A stretch of DNA of 64,000 nt, from assembly GCA_017550745.1 (NCBI GenBank), contig JAFZOG010000106.1, positions 38,256 through 102,255 of the forward strand. Direction: 5' to 3'. Both the position numbers and the translations under genes were made by a program. Positions 9,572 to 18,646 of the stretch are shown piece after piece (within the stretch, counting starts at the first letter, position 1; each line of letters begins with the position of its first letter). The stretch is from Clostridia bacterium. Lineage in GTDB: Bacteria; Bacillota; Clostridia; Christensenellales; Aristaeellaceae. Below the pieces are notes generated by a model. That model was given only the letters and a program-made list of their open reading frames with translations, was not told where the DNA came from and did not search any database.

Positions 9572-10579
9572 TTAATCGAACTGCGCGGCCTTGACACGCG
9601 GGTCAATGAACGCGTAGATAATATCGAGCATGAAACTGGCAATCAGCACCATGATCGTAATGATCAGGGTACATGCGGAAATCACCGGATAGTCCGAGGA
9701 GTTGATGGCCGCGTACATGGACATGCCCAGGCCGGGATAGCTGAAAATGGTCTCAGCCACCAGCGCGCCGCCCACCATGGAGCCGATGCTCATGGCCAGG
9801 CCGGTGACCTGGGGCAGCATGGCGTTGCGGAACACGTAGCGGACGATCTTCTTGTCCTTGATGCCCAGGAAACGGGAATACTTCACGTAGTCCGCGTTCA
9901 ATTCATAAATGGACATGGAGCGCATACCCACGGCCTGGCCGCCGATGGAAATCAGCACGATGGACCAGAAGGGCAGCTGATAGTGGGCGATGACGGAGGA
10001 AATGAACTTCCAGCTGAAGCTGGGGATCATGCCGGGATCAAATGCGCCGTTGACAGGCGCCCATTTGAGCGAAACGGCAAAGACCACCAATAGGATAACC
10101 GCCGCGCCAAACGCGGGGATGGCGCTGAAAAACAGCGTGGTCGGCATCAGCACCTTGTCGTAAACGCCGCGCTTGTAGGCAGCCAGCGCGCCCAGCAGGT
10201 TGCCCAGCAGCCAGCCTACCAGGATGGCGGGCAGCTGCAGCGCCACCGTCCACCAGATGCCGGAGCCGATGATCTGGATCACGGTCTTCGGATACTGGCT
10301 GTAGCTGACGCCGAAGGTGCCGGTAAAGGCGTTCTTCACGAAATCCCAGAACTGACCGAAGATATTTTTATCCAGGCCGAACTGGTGCTGGTAATAAGCC
10401 GTCAGTTCCGCGGCCTGCTCCGGCGTCGTGCCGGGGCTGATATTCTTGCCGACGATGGAGTTGACCGGGTCGCCGGGCATCAGCCGGGGCAGGATGAAAT
10501 TGAGTACGATTGCGGCAATGAAGGTAATGACAAACCAGAAAATCTTCTTTTTGAAGTATTTCTTCATGCCTTTGGTCAT
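9572..10579 (-). CDS. Opp/Dpp-family ABC importer permease (OppB-like)
   Basis: Permease of 335 residues with six predicted membrane helices. It has the N-terminal signature [17 protein letters not shown] after the first helix and the coupling region [24 protein letters not shown]-type loop (not quoted in full) before the last two helices. It pairs with the OppC-like permease to form the channel. It begins after an attenuating terminator that follows the binding protein gene, so it is probably expressed below the binding protein level. Confidence 0.93.
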   Translation of the reverse strand: MTKGMKKYFKKKIFWFVITFIAAIVLNFILPRLMPGDPVNSIVGKNISPGTTPEQAAELTAYYQHQFGLDKNIFGQFWDFVKNAFTGTFGVSYSQYPKTVIQIIGSGIWWTVALQLPAILVGWLLGNLLGALAAYKRGVYDKVLMPTTLFFSAIPAFGAAVILLVVFAVSLKWAPVNGAFDPGMIPSFSWKFISSVIAHYQLPFWSIVLISIGGQAVGMRSMSIYELNADYVKYSRFLGIKDKKIVRYVFRNAMLPQVTGLAMSIGSMVGGALVAETIFSYPGLGMSMYAAINSSDYPVISACTLIITIMVLIASFMLDIIYAFIDPRVKAAQFD

Positions 10580-10598
10580 TGGCTCTCCCCCCTTTTGA

Positions 10599-10641
10599 GA
10601 AAAAAGCGGCCATGACCCGCGAAATTCAGATCATGGCCGCT
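10599..10641 (-). terminator. Attenuating terminator between binding protein and permease genes
   Basis: An 11-bp stem AGCGGCCATGA / TCATGGCCGCT (10605-10615 and 10631-10641) with six T residues next on the minus strand. This placement is typical where the binding protein must outnumber the membrane complex. Confidence 0.85.
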
Positions 10642-10654
10642 GGTTATCTATGGA

Positions 10655-12445
10655 TTATTCGCCAACAAGCTCCAGGTTGTAGAGAGCAGCGATGCCATAG
10701 CCGTCCGTGCAGTCCATAGGCGGAATGTTGTTTCCGTCGTCCTTTTCAGGATAGCCGGTCCACACGGTTTCGTTCACAGCGTGGAACACTTCGGGACGAT
10801 ACATCAGGGAGAAGGAAGGAACTTCTTCCAGATAAATCTTGGTGGCTTCGGTGTAGAGGGCCTTGAGTTCATCCGCGTCAGTGGTCAGGGGGATGGCCTT
10901 GATGATTTCGTCGATGCGGGCATTGCTGTAGTGGCCGAAGTTGCCGCTCCAGTTGTTGTCAACGCCGATGAATTCAGAGCTCATCAGAGCGCGCACGCGG
11001 CTCCAGGGAGCGGCGGGTTCAGCGCCGGCGGGGCTCCACATGAAGATTTCATATTCGGTCTGGGAACCCTTGGTGAACACGGTCTGGTACTGATCCCAGG
11101 TGGGGAAGGTGGCGATGATTTCAACGCCGATGTTCTTGCCGGCTTCGGCAACCATGTTCATGGCAGCCTGCCAGTCGGTCCAGCCGTCGGGGCAGCAGGC
11201 CTTCAGGCTGATCTTCTGGCCTTCATATTCACGCCAGCCGTCGCCGTCGCTGTCCACGATGCCAACAGAATCCAGCAGGGCCTTAGCGCCTTCGTAGTCC
11301 TTGCCGACCCACTGGAGATCCTTCACGGCGTCATGGTCGTACATGGCCTGTTCACCGTCGGTGGGGTTCATGACGGACCGGGGCACATCCGCGAAGGTGG
11401 GGCTCTGGTTGGTCATGGCGTTTTCAATGATGTTTTCATAGTCCACAGCCATGGCGATGGCCTTGCGCAGTTCCTTGACCTGCATCACGGGAATGTCCAT
11501 GTTGTACCACGCGGTGGGCATGGTGGCGCAGATGCCGTAGGGAGCTTCGTCAATGTAGGTCGCGACCGGCAGGCCCTGTTCTTCCCACAGCTTCTGCACG
11601 TTGGCGATGAACTGCTGGTCCACGTCGATCTGGCCGGCGGAGAAGGCGATCAGGGTCGCGTCGTTGTCCTTGTAGATGGTGTGGGCAATGTACTTGGGAG
11701 CGGGCAGCTTGCCCCACATGGAGGCATCCTGTCCCCAGTAAGCGTCGTTGCGGACGAACGCAACCAGCTGGTCATTGGCAAAGTAGGGGCCATAGGGGCC
11801 GGAGAACACCACGTCGGGGGTGGGATCGGTGCGGATGGCGGTGGCGTCGTCATTGTGCTTGGCGCACAGAGCTTCCGCCCAATCCTTCTGCACGATGTAA
11901 ACGCCGCACAGGAAGTTCAGCACCTGCAGGGGGTTGGCGGGCTGGCCTTCGTCATTCTTCTTGGCCTTGATCACAACAGCGCCGTCCACGGCTTCGATGC
12001 CCTCGATATAGGGAGCATAGCCGGTGTAGGTGCCGTTCTGAATCTTGGCGCTGATATCCCAGGTGGCAACCACGTCGTCCGCGGTCACAGGGGTGCCGTC
12101 GCTCCACTTGGCAGCGGCCTTGATCTTGAGGGTCAGCTCAGTCAGGTCGTCGTTCCAGGTGTAGTCGCCGTCGGCCAGGAGGGGATACAGCTTGCCGTCC
12201 AGGCCATTGTACATATACAGGGTTTCAAACATGGTGGTACGGGAACCACGGGGAGCGGCGGACAGGATCAGGCCGTTGTTCATGTTGTCGCCCAGGGGGT
12301 TGTAGCCAACGATGGGATCCCACTGCTGGCCGCCGAAATACAGGGTCTCATTGCGGGGCAGGTCTTTCACTTCTTCAGCGAAAACGCTGAAGGTGCCCAG
12401 CAGCATGATGACCGCCAGGAGCATTGCCAGGATTTTCTTGGACAT
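10655..12445 (-). CDS. Family-5 extracellular solute-binding protein of the Opp/Dpp importer
   Basis: Exported binding protein of 596 residues that delivers ligand to the adjacent permeases. A signal peptide (about 1-24) ends in SVFAEEV and has no lipobox cysteine, which is unusual for a monoderm. The mature part has the family-5 pattern, with LTLKIKAAAKWSDGTPVTAD near the first third. The size suits oligosaccharides or long peptides. It is the first gene of the operon, with a strong promoter about 130 bases upstream and an attenuator behind it. Ligand is not readable from sequence; the glycosidase neighbours suggest beta-linked oligosaccharides. Confidence 0.92.
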   Translation of the reverse strand: MSKKILAMLLAVIMLLGTFSVFAEEVKDLPRNETLYFGGQQWDPIVGYNPLGDNMNNGLILSAAPRGSRTTMFETLYMYNGLDGKLYPLLADGDYTWNDDLTELTLKIKAAAKWSDGTPVTADDVVATWDISAKIQNGTYTGYAPYIEGIEAVDGAVVIKAKKNDEGQPANPLQVLNFLCGVYIVQKDWAEALCAKHNDDATAIRTDPTPDVVFSGPYGPYFANDQLVAFVRNDAYWGQDASMWGKLPAPKYIAHTIYKDNDATLIAFSAGQIDVDQQFIANVQKLWEEQGLPVATYIDEAPYGICATMPTAWYNMDIPVMQVKELRKAIAMAVDYENIIENAMTNQSPTFADVPRSVMNPTDGEQAMYDHDAVKDLQWVGKDYEGAKALLDSVGIVDSDGDGWREYEGQKISLKACCPDGWTDWQAAMNMVAEAGKNIGVEIIATFPTWDQYQTVFTKGSQTEYEIFMWSPAGAEPAAPWSRVRALMSSEFIGVDNNWSGNFGHYSNARIDEIIKAIPLTTDADELKALYTEATKIYLEEVPSFSLMYRPEVFHAVNETVWTGYPEKDDGNNIPPMDCTDGYGIAALYNLELVGE

Positions 12446-12572
12446 ATTGGTTCCTCCTTAAAATATTTGTTAAGGCCGCACAGGCCAAAACGAACGAATG
12501 GGAAGGGACAAATCCCCCTGGGACTGGTTTTTTCGGAAAGATTCATAACATTATTGCCAATATTTCCGACAT

Positions 12573-12602
12573 ATTATAGTATAGATTCTATGATTCTGTC
12601 AA
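12573..12602 (-). promoter_or_regulatory. Near-consensus promoter of the Opp-type importer operon
   Basis: TTGACA (12597-12602), an 18-base spacer and TATAAT (12573-12578) on the minus strand. The untranslated leader to the start at 12445 is about 120 bases. Confidence 0.85.
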
Positions 12603-12650
12603 TGGCTTTTTTTGAACAATTTTATGAATATTGAGAAAGAAGGAACGGAG

Positions 12651-12868
12651 GATCAGGGATTAGAGAATGGGGATTAGACGAAAGACAACCCCGTCTGTCA
12701 TCCTGAGCCGCCACGATACGGATGTGGCGTGCGAAGGACCTCCCTCGTTCTCTGTGAAGTTGCATTTTTACGAAGGAGATTCTTCGCTCGCGCCTATCCG
12801 TATAAGGCGCGGCTCAGAATGACAGCCGGAGCTATTGCCTACTGCCTAATCCCTGATCCCTAATCCCT
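12651..12868. repeat. Nested inverted repeat element
   Basis: The inner arms CTGTCATCCTGAGCC (12695-12709) and GGCTCAGAATGACAG (12811-12825) are inverted. They surround the GCGAAGGA / AGGAGATTCTTCGC words that recur in many bacterial intergenic repeats. Outer arms 12651-12677 and 12846-12868 (GGGATTAG-type words) are also inverted. The outer right arm includes the stop codon of the MATE gene. It fills the roughly 400-base gap between MATE and the importer promoter, and I see no gene in it. Confidence 0.75.
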
Positions 12869-14221
12869 CGTCAAATCCTTCACCCACTTATACTTCCGAA
12901 ACCGCGCCATCACCCAGGGGATCTTGCCCACCTCATCCAGGCAGGTGCAGGCATACACGGCCAGCACGGGCCAGTGGAACACGAACCCGCCCAGCAGCGC
13001 CAGGGGAATGGCGACGCCCCACATGCACACCGCCAGGCTGTACATATCGAACAGCGTGTCGCCCCCGCCGTCCAGCACGCCGTTGATGGTGACGGTGTTC
13101 ACGCTGCGCCCGATCATGTATACCGCCATAATGACCATCATGCCCGTCAGGTACTGCCGTGCCTCGTCCGTCAGCAGCACCATGCGCACCACCAGCGGCG
13201 TCAGCGCCAGCACCACCGCCGTGGACAGGAAGCCGATCACATAGGAGATGTTTTTCAGCTTGATGCCGTAAGCCTTGCCCATGTCCAGCCGTCCCGCGCC
13301 CAGCTCGTTGCCCACCATGATGCCCGCGGCGCTGCCGATGCCGTTGCACACGCAGCAGATCAGGTCGCGCACCACCGCCGCCACGGAATTGGCCGCCGCC
13401 GCGTCCGCGCCCATATGGCCCATGATGGCGGTGTAAGACGTGAAGCCCACGCCCCAGAACAGCCCGCCGCCCAGCAGGGGCAGGCACTGGCGCCGGAAGT
13501 CCGCGCCCAGCTGCTTGTTCCGTTCCATAAATCGGCTCCAGGCCGGGCGGATATAATCCTTCCCGGCGGATACCCACAGGCACAGGCCCAGCTCCGCCAC
13601 CCGGGCCAGGGTGGTGGCCAGCGCCGCGCCCCGGGCCTGCATTTTCGGCGCGCCCAGCAGGCCGAAGATAAAGATCGCGTTGAGGATGATGTTGATCACC
13701 ACCGCGCTGGAAGAGATCCAGGCGCTGGGCGTCACGTGGTCGGTCACCTTCATCTCGGTCAGGTAGCACTGGGAAACGCCGGTGATCAGGTAAGAAAAGC
13801 CCGCGATGCGCAGATACGCGCTGCCGATCAGGATCAGCGGCTCGTCATGGGTAAAAATGCGCATCAGCAGCTGGGGAACCGCCTCGCACGCGGCGAAAAA
13901 CAGCAGCGACACCAGCCCGCAGAAGCGCAGCATCATCATGAACAGGCGCTGCAGGGTGGCCGTGTCTTTCTTGCCCCAGTACTGGGCGCCCAGAATCGCC
14001 CCGGCCCCGGTGATGGCAAAAAGGAACATGTTCTGCACGAACTGGATCTGCGTCGCAAGGGACACCGCCGTCATTTCGTCCTGGGCAATGCGGCCCAGCA
14101 TCAGCGCGTCCCCCGCCGCCACCGCCGCCAGCATCAGGCTTTGCAGCGCGATCGGCAGCGCCAGCTTTCCCAGCCGGTCATAAAACACTTTTTTATCCAC
14201 AGCAGCCGGTTTGATTTCCAT
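12860..14221 (-). CDS. MATE-family multidrug/metabolite exporter
   Basis: Integral membrane exporter of 453 residues with about twelve hydrophobic segments and the MATE N-half pattern LALPIALQSLMLAAVAAGDA followed by GRIAQDEMTAVSLATQ. It probably extrudes organic cations by sodium or proton antiport; the substrate is unknown. It stands alone between the importer operon and the phage packaging cassette, with its own promoter (14254-14282). The stop codon lies inside an intergenic inverted repeat. Confidence 0.9.
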   Translation of the reverse strand: MEIKPAAVDKKVFYDRLGKLALPIALQSLMLAAVAAGDALMLGRIAQDEMTAVSLATQIQFVQNMFLFAITGAGAILGAQYWGKKDTATLQRLFMMMLRFCGLVSLLFFAACEAVPQLLMRIFTHDEPLILIGSAYLRIAGFSYLITGVSQCYLTEMKVTDHVTPSAWISSSAVVINIILNAIFIFGLLGAPKMQARGAALATTLARVAELGLCLWVSAGKDYIRPAWSRFMERNKQLGADFRRQCLPLLGGGLFWGVGFTSYTAIMGHMGADAAAANSVAAVVRDLICCVCNGIGSAAGIMVGNELGAGRLDMGKAYGIKLKNISYVIGFLSTAVVLALTPLVVRMVLLTDEARQYLTGMMVIMAVYMIGRSVNTVTINGVLDGGGDTLFDMYSLAVCMWGVAIPLALLGGFVFHWPVLAVYACTCLDEVGKIPWVMARFRKYKWVKDLTRD

Positions 14222-14253
14222 GGGCGAACCTCTTTCCTTCGTGTGATGAAGCG

Positions 14254-14282
14254 AGTATACCAGATATTTCTGCTTCCGTAAA
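14254..14282 (-). promoter_or_regulatory. Promoter of the MATE gene
   Basis: TTTACG (14277-14282), a 17-base spacer ending in TGG, and TATACT (14254-14259) on the minus strand. The extended -10 compensates for the weaker -35. Confidence 0.7.
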
Positions 14283-14295
14283 TGGTTTTTTACGC

Positions 14296-14324
14296 AAAAA
14301 CGGCTATGCGCGATGGCATAGCCG
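14296..14324 (-). terminator. Intrinsic terminator of the phage packaging cassette
   Basis: Stem CGGCTATGC (14301-14309) / GCATAGCCG (14316-14324), followed on the minus strand by TTTTTGCG. It lies about 40 bases past the portal stop and marks the end of the cassette. Confidence 0.85.
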
Positions 14325-14365
14325 CAGGCTGCCGAAAAACCTCCGGGAGGGGAAGCAGCGAACGT

Positions 14366-16204
14366 TCATTCCGGCTGGCTCACGCCGCGGGCAAACTCCC
14401 GGGCACGCTGCATGGGTTTGGTATCGGCGGGCCCGGATTGCACGGCCAGGTCCGGCATTTCTTTGGGCGGCGTTCCGGCGATCACCTCTCCCGCCGCGCT
14501 CATGACCGCCATGGCCATGCGCTCGGCGGTGTCGGGCTCGTAGCGCCGGGCCAGCTCCAGGGCCATATGCTGCCACATGGCCAGCATCCGGCGGGCAAAG
14601 CTCTGCTGCCGGAGATTGCGCAGCAGCTCGTCCTTCCTGTTGAAATCCATCATGGACAGCAGCATGGCGCTCTGCTCGGAGAGCTCGGGATTGAACACCC
14701 CCGCCCCCAGCAGCTGCAAGGCCAGCTCGTTCTGGGCCATCTTGCTGTAAGCGTTCTGCTTCTGGGCGCCCACCTGGATATCGAACACGGGCTTCCGCCA
14801 CCCCATATCCAGCCCGGCCAGCGGCGCGTTGGGCTGCAGCACCAGGCCGGAATTGTCGTACCGCACGAATTCATAGGCCGCGTTTTCCCCCAAAATGCGG
14901 AAGGTGCGCGGCACGCCGTAGAACTGCCGGATGCGCTCGATCACCTTTTCCAGGATGCGGCTGTAGGCCCGGTAGGTGCCCCGGTTCCCGTCGCGGCTGG
15001 TGCGGCCTGCCGCCTCCATCTGGGCCGCGATGCCGCTGGCGGCGGTGACGCCGGAGGTGATGCCGTTGGATACGTCGTGGTTGCCGCAGGTCTGCTTCAG
15101 CTCTTCAATCTTGTTGTTCAGGTGCTGCACGTAAATGCCGTCCAGGGGATAATGCTGCACGGGCACCATGTCCGTGTCGCTGAGGCCCCCCTCCACCTCG
15201 ATCACCGGGCAGGTGAAATCCAGGAACTGCTCCAGGTTGATGGCGGAATCCCGGCGGCGGAAATAGCGGGGAATGGCCCCGGCCCGGGCGTTGATGGTAA
15301 TGGCCTGGCTGAGCAGGTCGATTTCCTCCTGGGTGTCCTTTCCCAGGTCGATGTAGCCCCAGCCCGCGGGGCTCTCCTTCTGGGGAAACAGCACGTCCAG
15401 CACGAAGGGGTATTCCCCGTCCGCGTACCAGCCCCGGCCCTGCAGGGCGGGGTCATCCTCGCTGGCATACAGCACCGTGTCCCCCACGAACTTGCAGTAT
15501 TGCAGCAGCTTTGTCCCGCCCTCATAGGTGTGGTAATACCAGTCCACCACCATGGCCTTGTCCGCCTTGCCGGAAACGTCCTCCGAGCGGTACTGGGGCA
15601 GGGTGAAATCCGCCTGCAGGCCGGCGTCTTTCAGCTGGGGATAGCGCTGCACCAGCGTTTCCCGGTCCAGCACCGAGACCAGAAACACATTCCGGCTCTG
15701 CTGAATGTCCTCGATCCCCGGCTCCCAGAACAGATTGGCCAGGTCCACTCCGCACACCGTCACGTCCCCCAGGCCGTTCAGCTTCCCGCTGTCCCAGTAA
15801 ACGGCGTACACCGCCGTGCCGTGCTTGTTCTTCTCCCACGCCTGCTTGCTGTATACCTCCTCGAAGCGGTTCTGTTCCAGCACCACCGGCAGGATGCTGG
15901 TCAGGCGCCGGGCTTCTTCCTCGTCCCCCTCTTCCCTGGGCAGGATGACCGGCTCGGGGTAAGCGTCCATCATGTCGGAATGCTTGCCCATGATCACGTT
16001 CACCAGCCATTTGGCGGATCGTTTGGCGGCATTGGGGTTGCCCTGCTCCTGCATGGTATCCCAGGCGTGGCCCTTCCACCATTGCTCGTCGGCGACCAGC
16101 CGGGCTTCCAGGCGGGCCTTTCCCGCCTTATACTTCTTCAGGGTCTTCGCCGCCTCCAGTATCCTTTCCCGGGTCATCTTCCTGGGGATTGCTTGTTCCA
16201 TCAT
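14366..16204 (-). CDS. Phage portal protein
   Basis: Portal of 612 residues, the dodecameric ring through which phage DNA enters and leaves the head. It shows the usual order of an N-terminal acidic region, a central mixed region with the PGIEDIQQSRNVFLVSVLDRE stretch, and a C-terminal helical tail. Placement directly after terL with a 4-base ATGA overlap supports the call. The AGGAGG site lies seven bases before the first ATG; a second ATG follows at once. No scaffold, protease or capsid gene follows; a terminator and a chromosomal MATE gene come next, so the head module is truncated. Confidence 0.88.
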   Translation of the reverse strand: MMEQAIPRKMTRERILEAAKTLKKYKAGKARLEARLVADEQWWKGHAWDTMQEQGNPNAAKRSAKWLVNVIMGKHSDMMDAYPEPVILPREEGDEEEARRLTSILPVVLEQNRFEEVYSKQAWEKNKHGTAVYAVYWDSGKLNGLGDVTVCGVDLANLFWEPGIEDIQQSRNVFLVSVLDRETLVQRYPQLKDAGLQADFTLPQYRSEDVSGKADKAMVVDWYYHTYEGGTKLLQYCKFVGDTVLYASEDDPALQGRGWYADGEYPFVLDVLFPQKESPAGWGYIDLGKDTQEEIDLLSQAITINARAGAIPRYFRRRDSAINLEQFLDFTCPVIEVEGGLSDTDMVPVQHYPLDGIYVQHLNNKIEELKQTCGNHDVSNGITSGVTAASGIAAQMEAAGRTSRDGNRGTYRAYSRILEKVIERIRQFYGVPRTFRILGENAAYEFVRYDNSGLVLQPNAPLAGLDMGWRKPVFDIQVGAQKQNAYSKMAQNELALQLLGAGVFNPELSEQSAMLLSMMDFNRKDELLRNLRQQSFARRMLAMWQHMALELARRYEPDTAERMAMAVMSAAGEVIAGTPPKEMPDLAVQSGPADTKPMQRAREFARGVSQPE

Positions 16205-17676
16205 TTTCTTTTCCTCCTGAATTGGTTCAGCGGGTCAAAGCCCGCGTACGCTGCTTTCTGTGAAACGCTGGGCCGGATGGGATTGGTCATGCAGAAATAA
16301 CGCCATTCGTCGGCCGCGTGATCCTCCTGGCTGCTGTCCAGATCCTCCGCGGCGCGGGGGTCGTAGCACAGCAGCGGCACCGTGCGGATGAACGCCCGGC
16401 AGGTATTGAACACATACATCATGGGGCAGCCGTTTTCGTCAAAGGCCAGCCGGTAATGGCACTGCATCCAGCCGGGAATGCGGTCGTTGTTGCCCTTCTC
16501 GAAATACACCCGGCGCTTCACCGCCGCGTCGTAACGGCTTACCCCGCTTTCCTCCCCCGCCCAGATGCTGGGATCGGCCACCCCCCGGATCGTTTTCCCT
16601 TTCAGCCATGGATGCTCCTGTTCCATCCGGGCGATCTCGGAGAAGATTTTGTCATCCACCCACTTGACGCCCTCGTTGGGGATATCGCGCCCGTCCTGAT
16701 CCTTCCGGCAGCCGTACAGCTCCAGGATGCGGTAAATCACCCCGTCAAAGTCCACCGCCCACCAGGCGCAGGAGAAGGGCCTGGCGTATCCCCAGTCGAA
16801 GGACCGGAAGATCTTCCAACCCGGAGGCGGGTCGAAGGGGGCGATCACGTGGGTGAATTTTCTGTCCAGGTAATGGGCCGGATCATCGGTGAATTCTTCA
16901 AAGAACTGCCCCTCGTAAATGTCCCAGTTGCCGTACAGCCAGGCGTCCCGCAGCTTGGGCGGCAGGGCTTTCAGCTGCTCGATGTAATCCGGCTGCTGAC
17001 GCATGAGGGCGGCGTTGTCCGTCAGCAGGGACTGGATGAACACATAATCCTCCGGGTTTTCCCCCTCCCGGAACTTCCGCTCCTTTAAGCGCTTGATATA
17101 CTGATGCCCCTTTCCCCCGGGGTTGCAGGTCATGTACAGGCGCTTGGGAAAGCCGTTGACCCCGCGCACGCAGGCGGCGATGGTTTTGATCTGGTACTCC
17201 GTCATCTGCGTGGCCTCGTCGATGCAGATCACGTCGTATTCGTGGCCCTGGATGTTCAGCAGGTCGTCGTCCCCGGCGCAGTACATGAACTTGATGGCGC
17301 TGCCGTTTGGGAAGCGGAACGCATGCTCTGTGCCGTTATAACTGGCGAAGCGGTACAGCAGGGTTTTCAGCGGGTTGATGTGGTTGGCCAGCAGCTCCGG
17401 ATAGCTCCTGCGCATGATCAAAACCCGGATGCCGGGATACCTGCAGCACAGCAGAACCGCCTTCCACCGCACCGCCCAGCTCTTTCCCCCGCCCCGGGCC
17501 CCGCCGAAGATCACGTATTTCTGCTTTGCCAGGAAAAACAGCTTTTGCCGCGGGGTGGGAGGGGGCATTTTGATCGTGCGGCGGGCGGCGGGCGGCAAAA
17601 GGAGGTTTTCGCTTTTTCCGTTTCCCGGCGGATCGGAAAGCGCGCCGGAGATTCCTCCCGGCTCCTCCTCCCTCAT
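16201..17676 (-). CDS. terL: Phage terminase large subunit
   Basis: Packaging motor and nuclease of 491 residues. The ATPase domain has Walker A GGARGGGKS at about 59-67 and Walker B DVICIDEAT. The C-terminal RNase-H-like nuclease begins near SFDWGYARPFSC, whose Asp is a metal ligand, with further acidic residues at VADPSIW. It overlaps terS and portal by four bases (ATGA) on each side, a tightly coupled operon. The reading frame is intact and all key motifs are present, so it is not obviously decayed even though the head genes are missing. Confidence 0.95.
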   Translation of the reverse strand: MREEEPGGISGALSDPPGNGKSENLLLPPAARRTIKMPPPTPRQKLFFLAKQKYVIFGGARGGGKSWAVRWKAVLLCCRYPGIRVLIMRRSYPELLANHINPLKTLLYRFASYNGTEHAFRFPNGSAIKFMYCAGDDDLLNIQGHEYDVICIDEATQMTEYQIKTIAACVRGVNGFPKRLYMTCNPGGKGHQYIKRLKERKFREGENPEDYVFIQSLLTDNAALMRQQPDYIEQLKALPPKLRDAWLYGNWDIYEGQFFEEFTDDPAHYLDRKFTHVIAPFDPPPGWKIFRSFDWGYARPFSCAWWAVDFDGVIYRILELYGCRKDQDGRDIPNEGVKWVDDKIFSEIARMEQEHPWLKGKTIRGVADPSIWAGEESGVSRYDAAVKRRVYFEKGNNDRIPGWMQCHYRLAFDENGCPMMYVFNTCRAFIRTVPLLCYDPRAAEDLDSSQEDHAADEWRYFCMTNPIRPSVSQKAAYAGFDPLNQFRRKRK

Positions 17677-18212
17677 TCCGCCAGCTCCTCCGTCTCCCTG
17701 TCCATCACGACCCCCAGGCCGCCGCCCGCTTCCTGCTGTTCCTTACGTTCCTCCAGGGATTGCTTGCGGCGCATGAGGGCGATTTTTTCTTCCTCGTCCC
17801 TGGCCATGATGCCGGAGAGCATCATCCGGGTCTCCGCCTGCTTGCCGATCGCCGCCACGATGTGGTTCAGGTTGTCCGCCCAGGTCTTTTTGTCCGTCAG
17901 GGTCTCGCCGCTCCTTTCGCCCTCCAGGTAAGCGGAAAAGGCTTTTGCCGCCAGCAGCAGGGCTTTTTCCAGCTCATCCGACGCCGCCAGCAGCTTGCAC
18001 AGTTCCCGCGCCTTCTTGTTGACTGCCTTCACCGCTGCTTTTCTGAACGCCTGATCCTCGATGGACGCCCGCGCCTGGGACCATTTCTCCTTCCTTGCCC
18101 AGGATGTCAGGGTGGAATATCCGATTCCCGTTTCCTCCGACAGTGCTTTCAGCGTCATATTTCCGCTCAGATACCGCTGCTTCGCTTTCAGTTTATCTGC
18201 TTCCGAACACAA
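17673..18212 (-). CDS. terS: Phage terminase small subunit
   Basis: DNA-recognition subunit of the packaging motor, 179 residues. An N-terminal helix-turn-helix (about 14-42, with LKALSEETGIGYSTLTSWAR) is followed by a helical oligomerisation region and a charged C-terminus, the usual TerS plan. It starts with TTG: GGAGGTGA lies seven bases upstream and no ATG is suitable. It precedes terL with a four-base overlap, which is the strongest support for the call. Confidence 0.85.
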   Translation of the reverse strand: MCSEADKLKAKQRYLSGNMTLKALSEETGIGYSTLTSWARKEKWSQARASIEDQAFRKAAVKAVNKKARELCKLLAASDELEKALLLAAKAFSAYLEGERSGETLTDKKTWADNLNHIVAAIGKQAETRMMLSGIMARDEEEKIALMRRKQSLEERKEQQEAGGGLGVVMDRETEELAE

Positions 18213-18250
18213 TTCTGTTCACCTCCAGGCTCCATCTTCCCAGAAAACGG

Positions 18251-18493
18251 TCACAAAAGAGAGTCCCCCTTTTCCTCGTCCTCCCGGTAGGTTTGCATCA
18301 CTGCCCGGTACATTTCGCAGTTCTCATACTTGAAGCAGCAGAACAGGGTGTAGTGCAGCTTCTTTTCGCTGGGCCTGCCGAACACGATCTTGGCCCGCGT
18401 GTCCGGGATCAGGCTTTCGCAGGTGATCGCTTCCCTGGTGTGATAGGCAAAAAAGGGACATTTCGCGTCCCGGTCGTTCAGCTTTCCGTTCAT
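18251..18493 (-). CDS. Small cysteine-containing phage-associated protein
   Basis: An 80-residue protein of unknown function, first gene of the packaging cassette. It contains CPFF near residue 12, a central Cys, and CCFKYENCEMY near residue 52, a spacing that could bind zinc. Similar short Cys proteins are common beside terminase genes in Clostridia phages; this is from memory and not checked. GGAGGG lies eight bases before the ATG. The function may be regulatory. A 38-base gap separates it from terS. Confidence 0.6.
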   Translation of the reverse strand: MNGKLNDRDAKCPFFAYHTREAITCESLIPDTRAKIVFGRPSEKKLHYTLFCCFKYENCEMYRAVMQTYREDEEKGDSLL

Positions 18494-18515
18494 ACAGGCT
18501 GCCCTCCGTCCATCG

Positions 18516-18557
18516 AAAGTTTGATTTGTAAACAGTATAATTTATAAATCAAACTTT
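18516..18557. promoter_or_regulatory. Palindromic operator over the packaging-cassette promoter
   Basis: Perfect 12-bp half-sites AAAGTTTGATTT (18516-18527) and AAATCAAACTTT (18546-18557) separated by 18 bases. One half fills most of the promoter spacer and the other covers the predicted transcription start, an arrangement expected for a repressor that blocks initiation. No repressor gene is adjacent. Confidence 0.7.
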
Positions 18558-18562
18558 GTCAA
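18534..18562 (-). promoter_or_regulatory. Promoter of the phage packaging cassette
   Basis: TTGACA (18557-18562), a 17-base spacer and TATACT (18534-18539) on the minus strand, in an AT-rich island unlike its surroundings. The start site would be near 18527. Confidence 0.85.
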
Positions 18563-18646
18563 GAGGAATTGTTTCATTTTTAAACTTTTTTATTATAACA
18601 TACAGCTTCGGCCTTCATAGCCTGCTTCCTCAGGCGGAATTGACGG

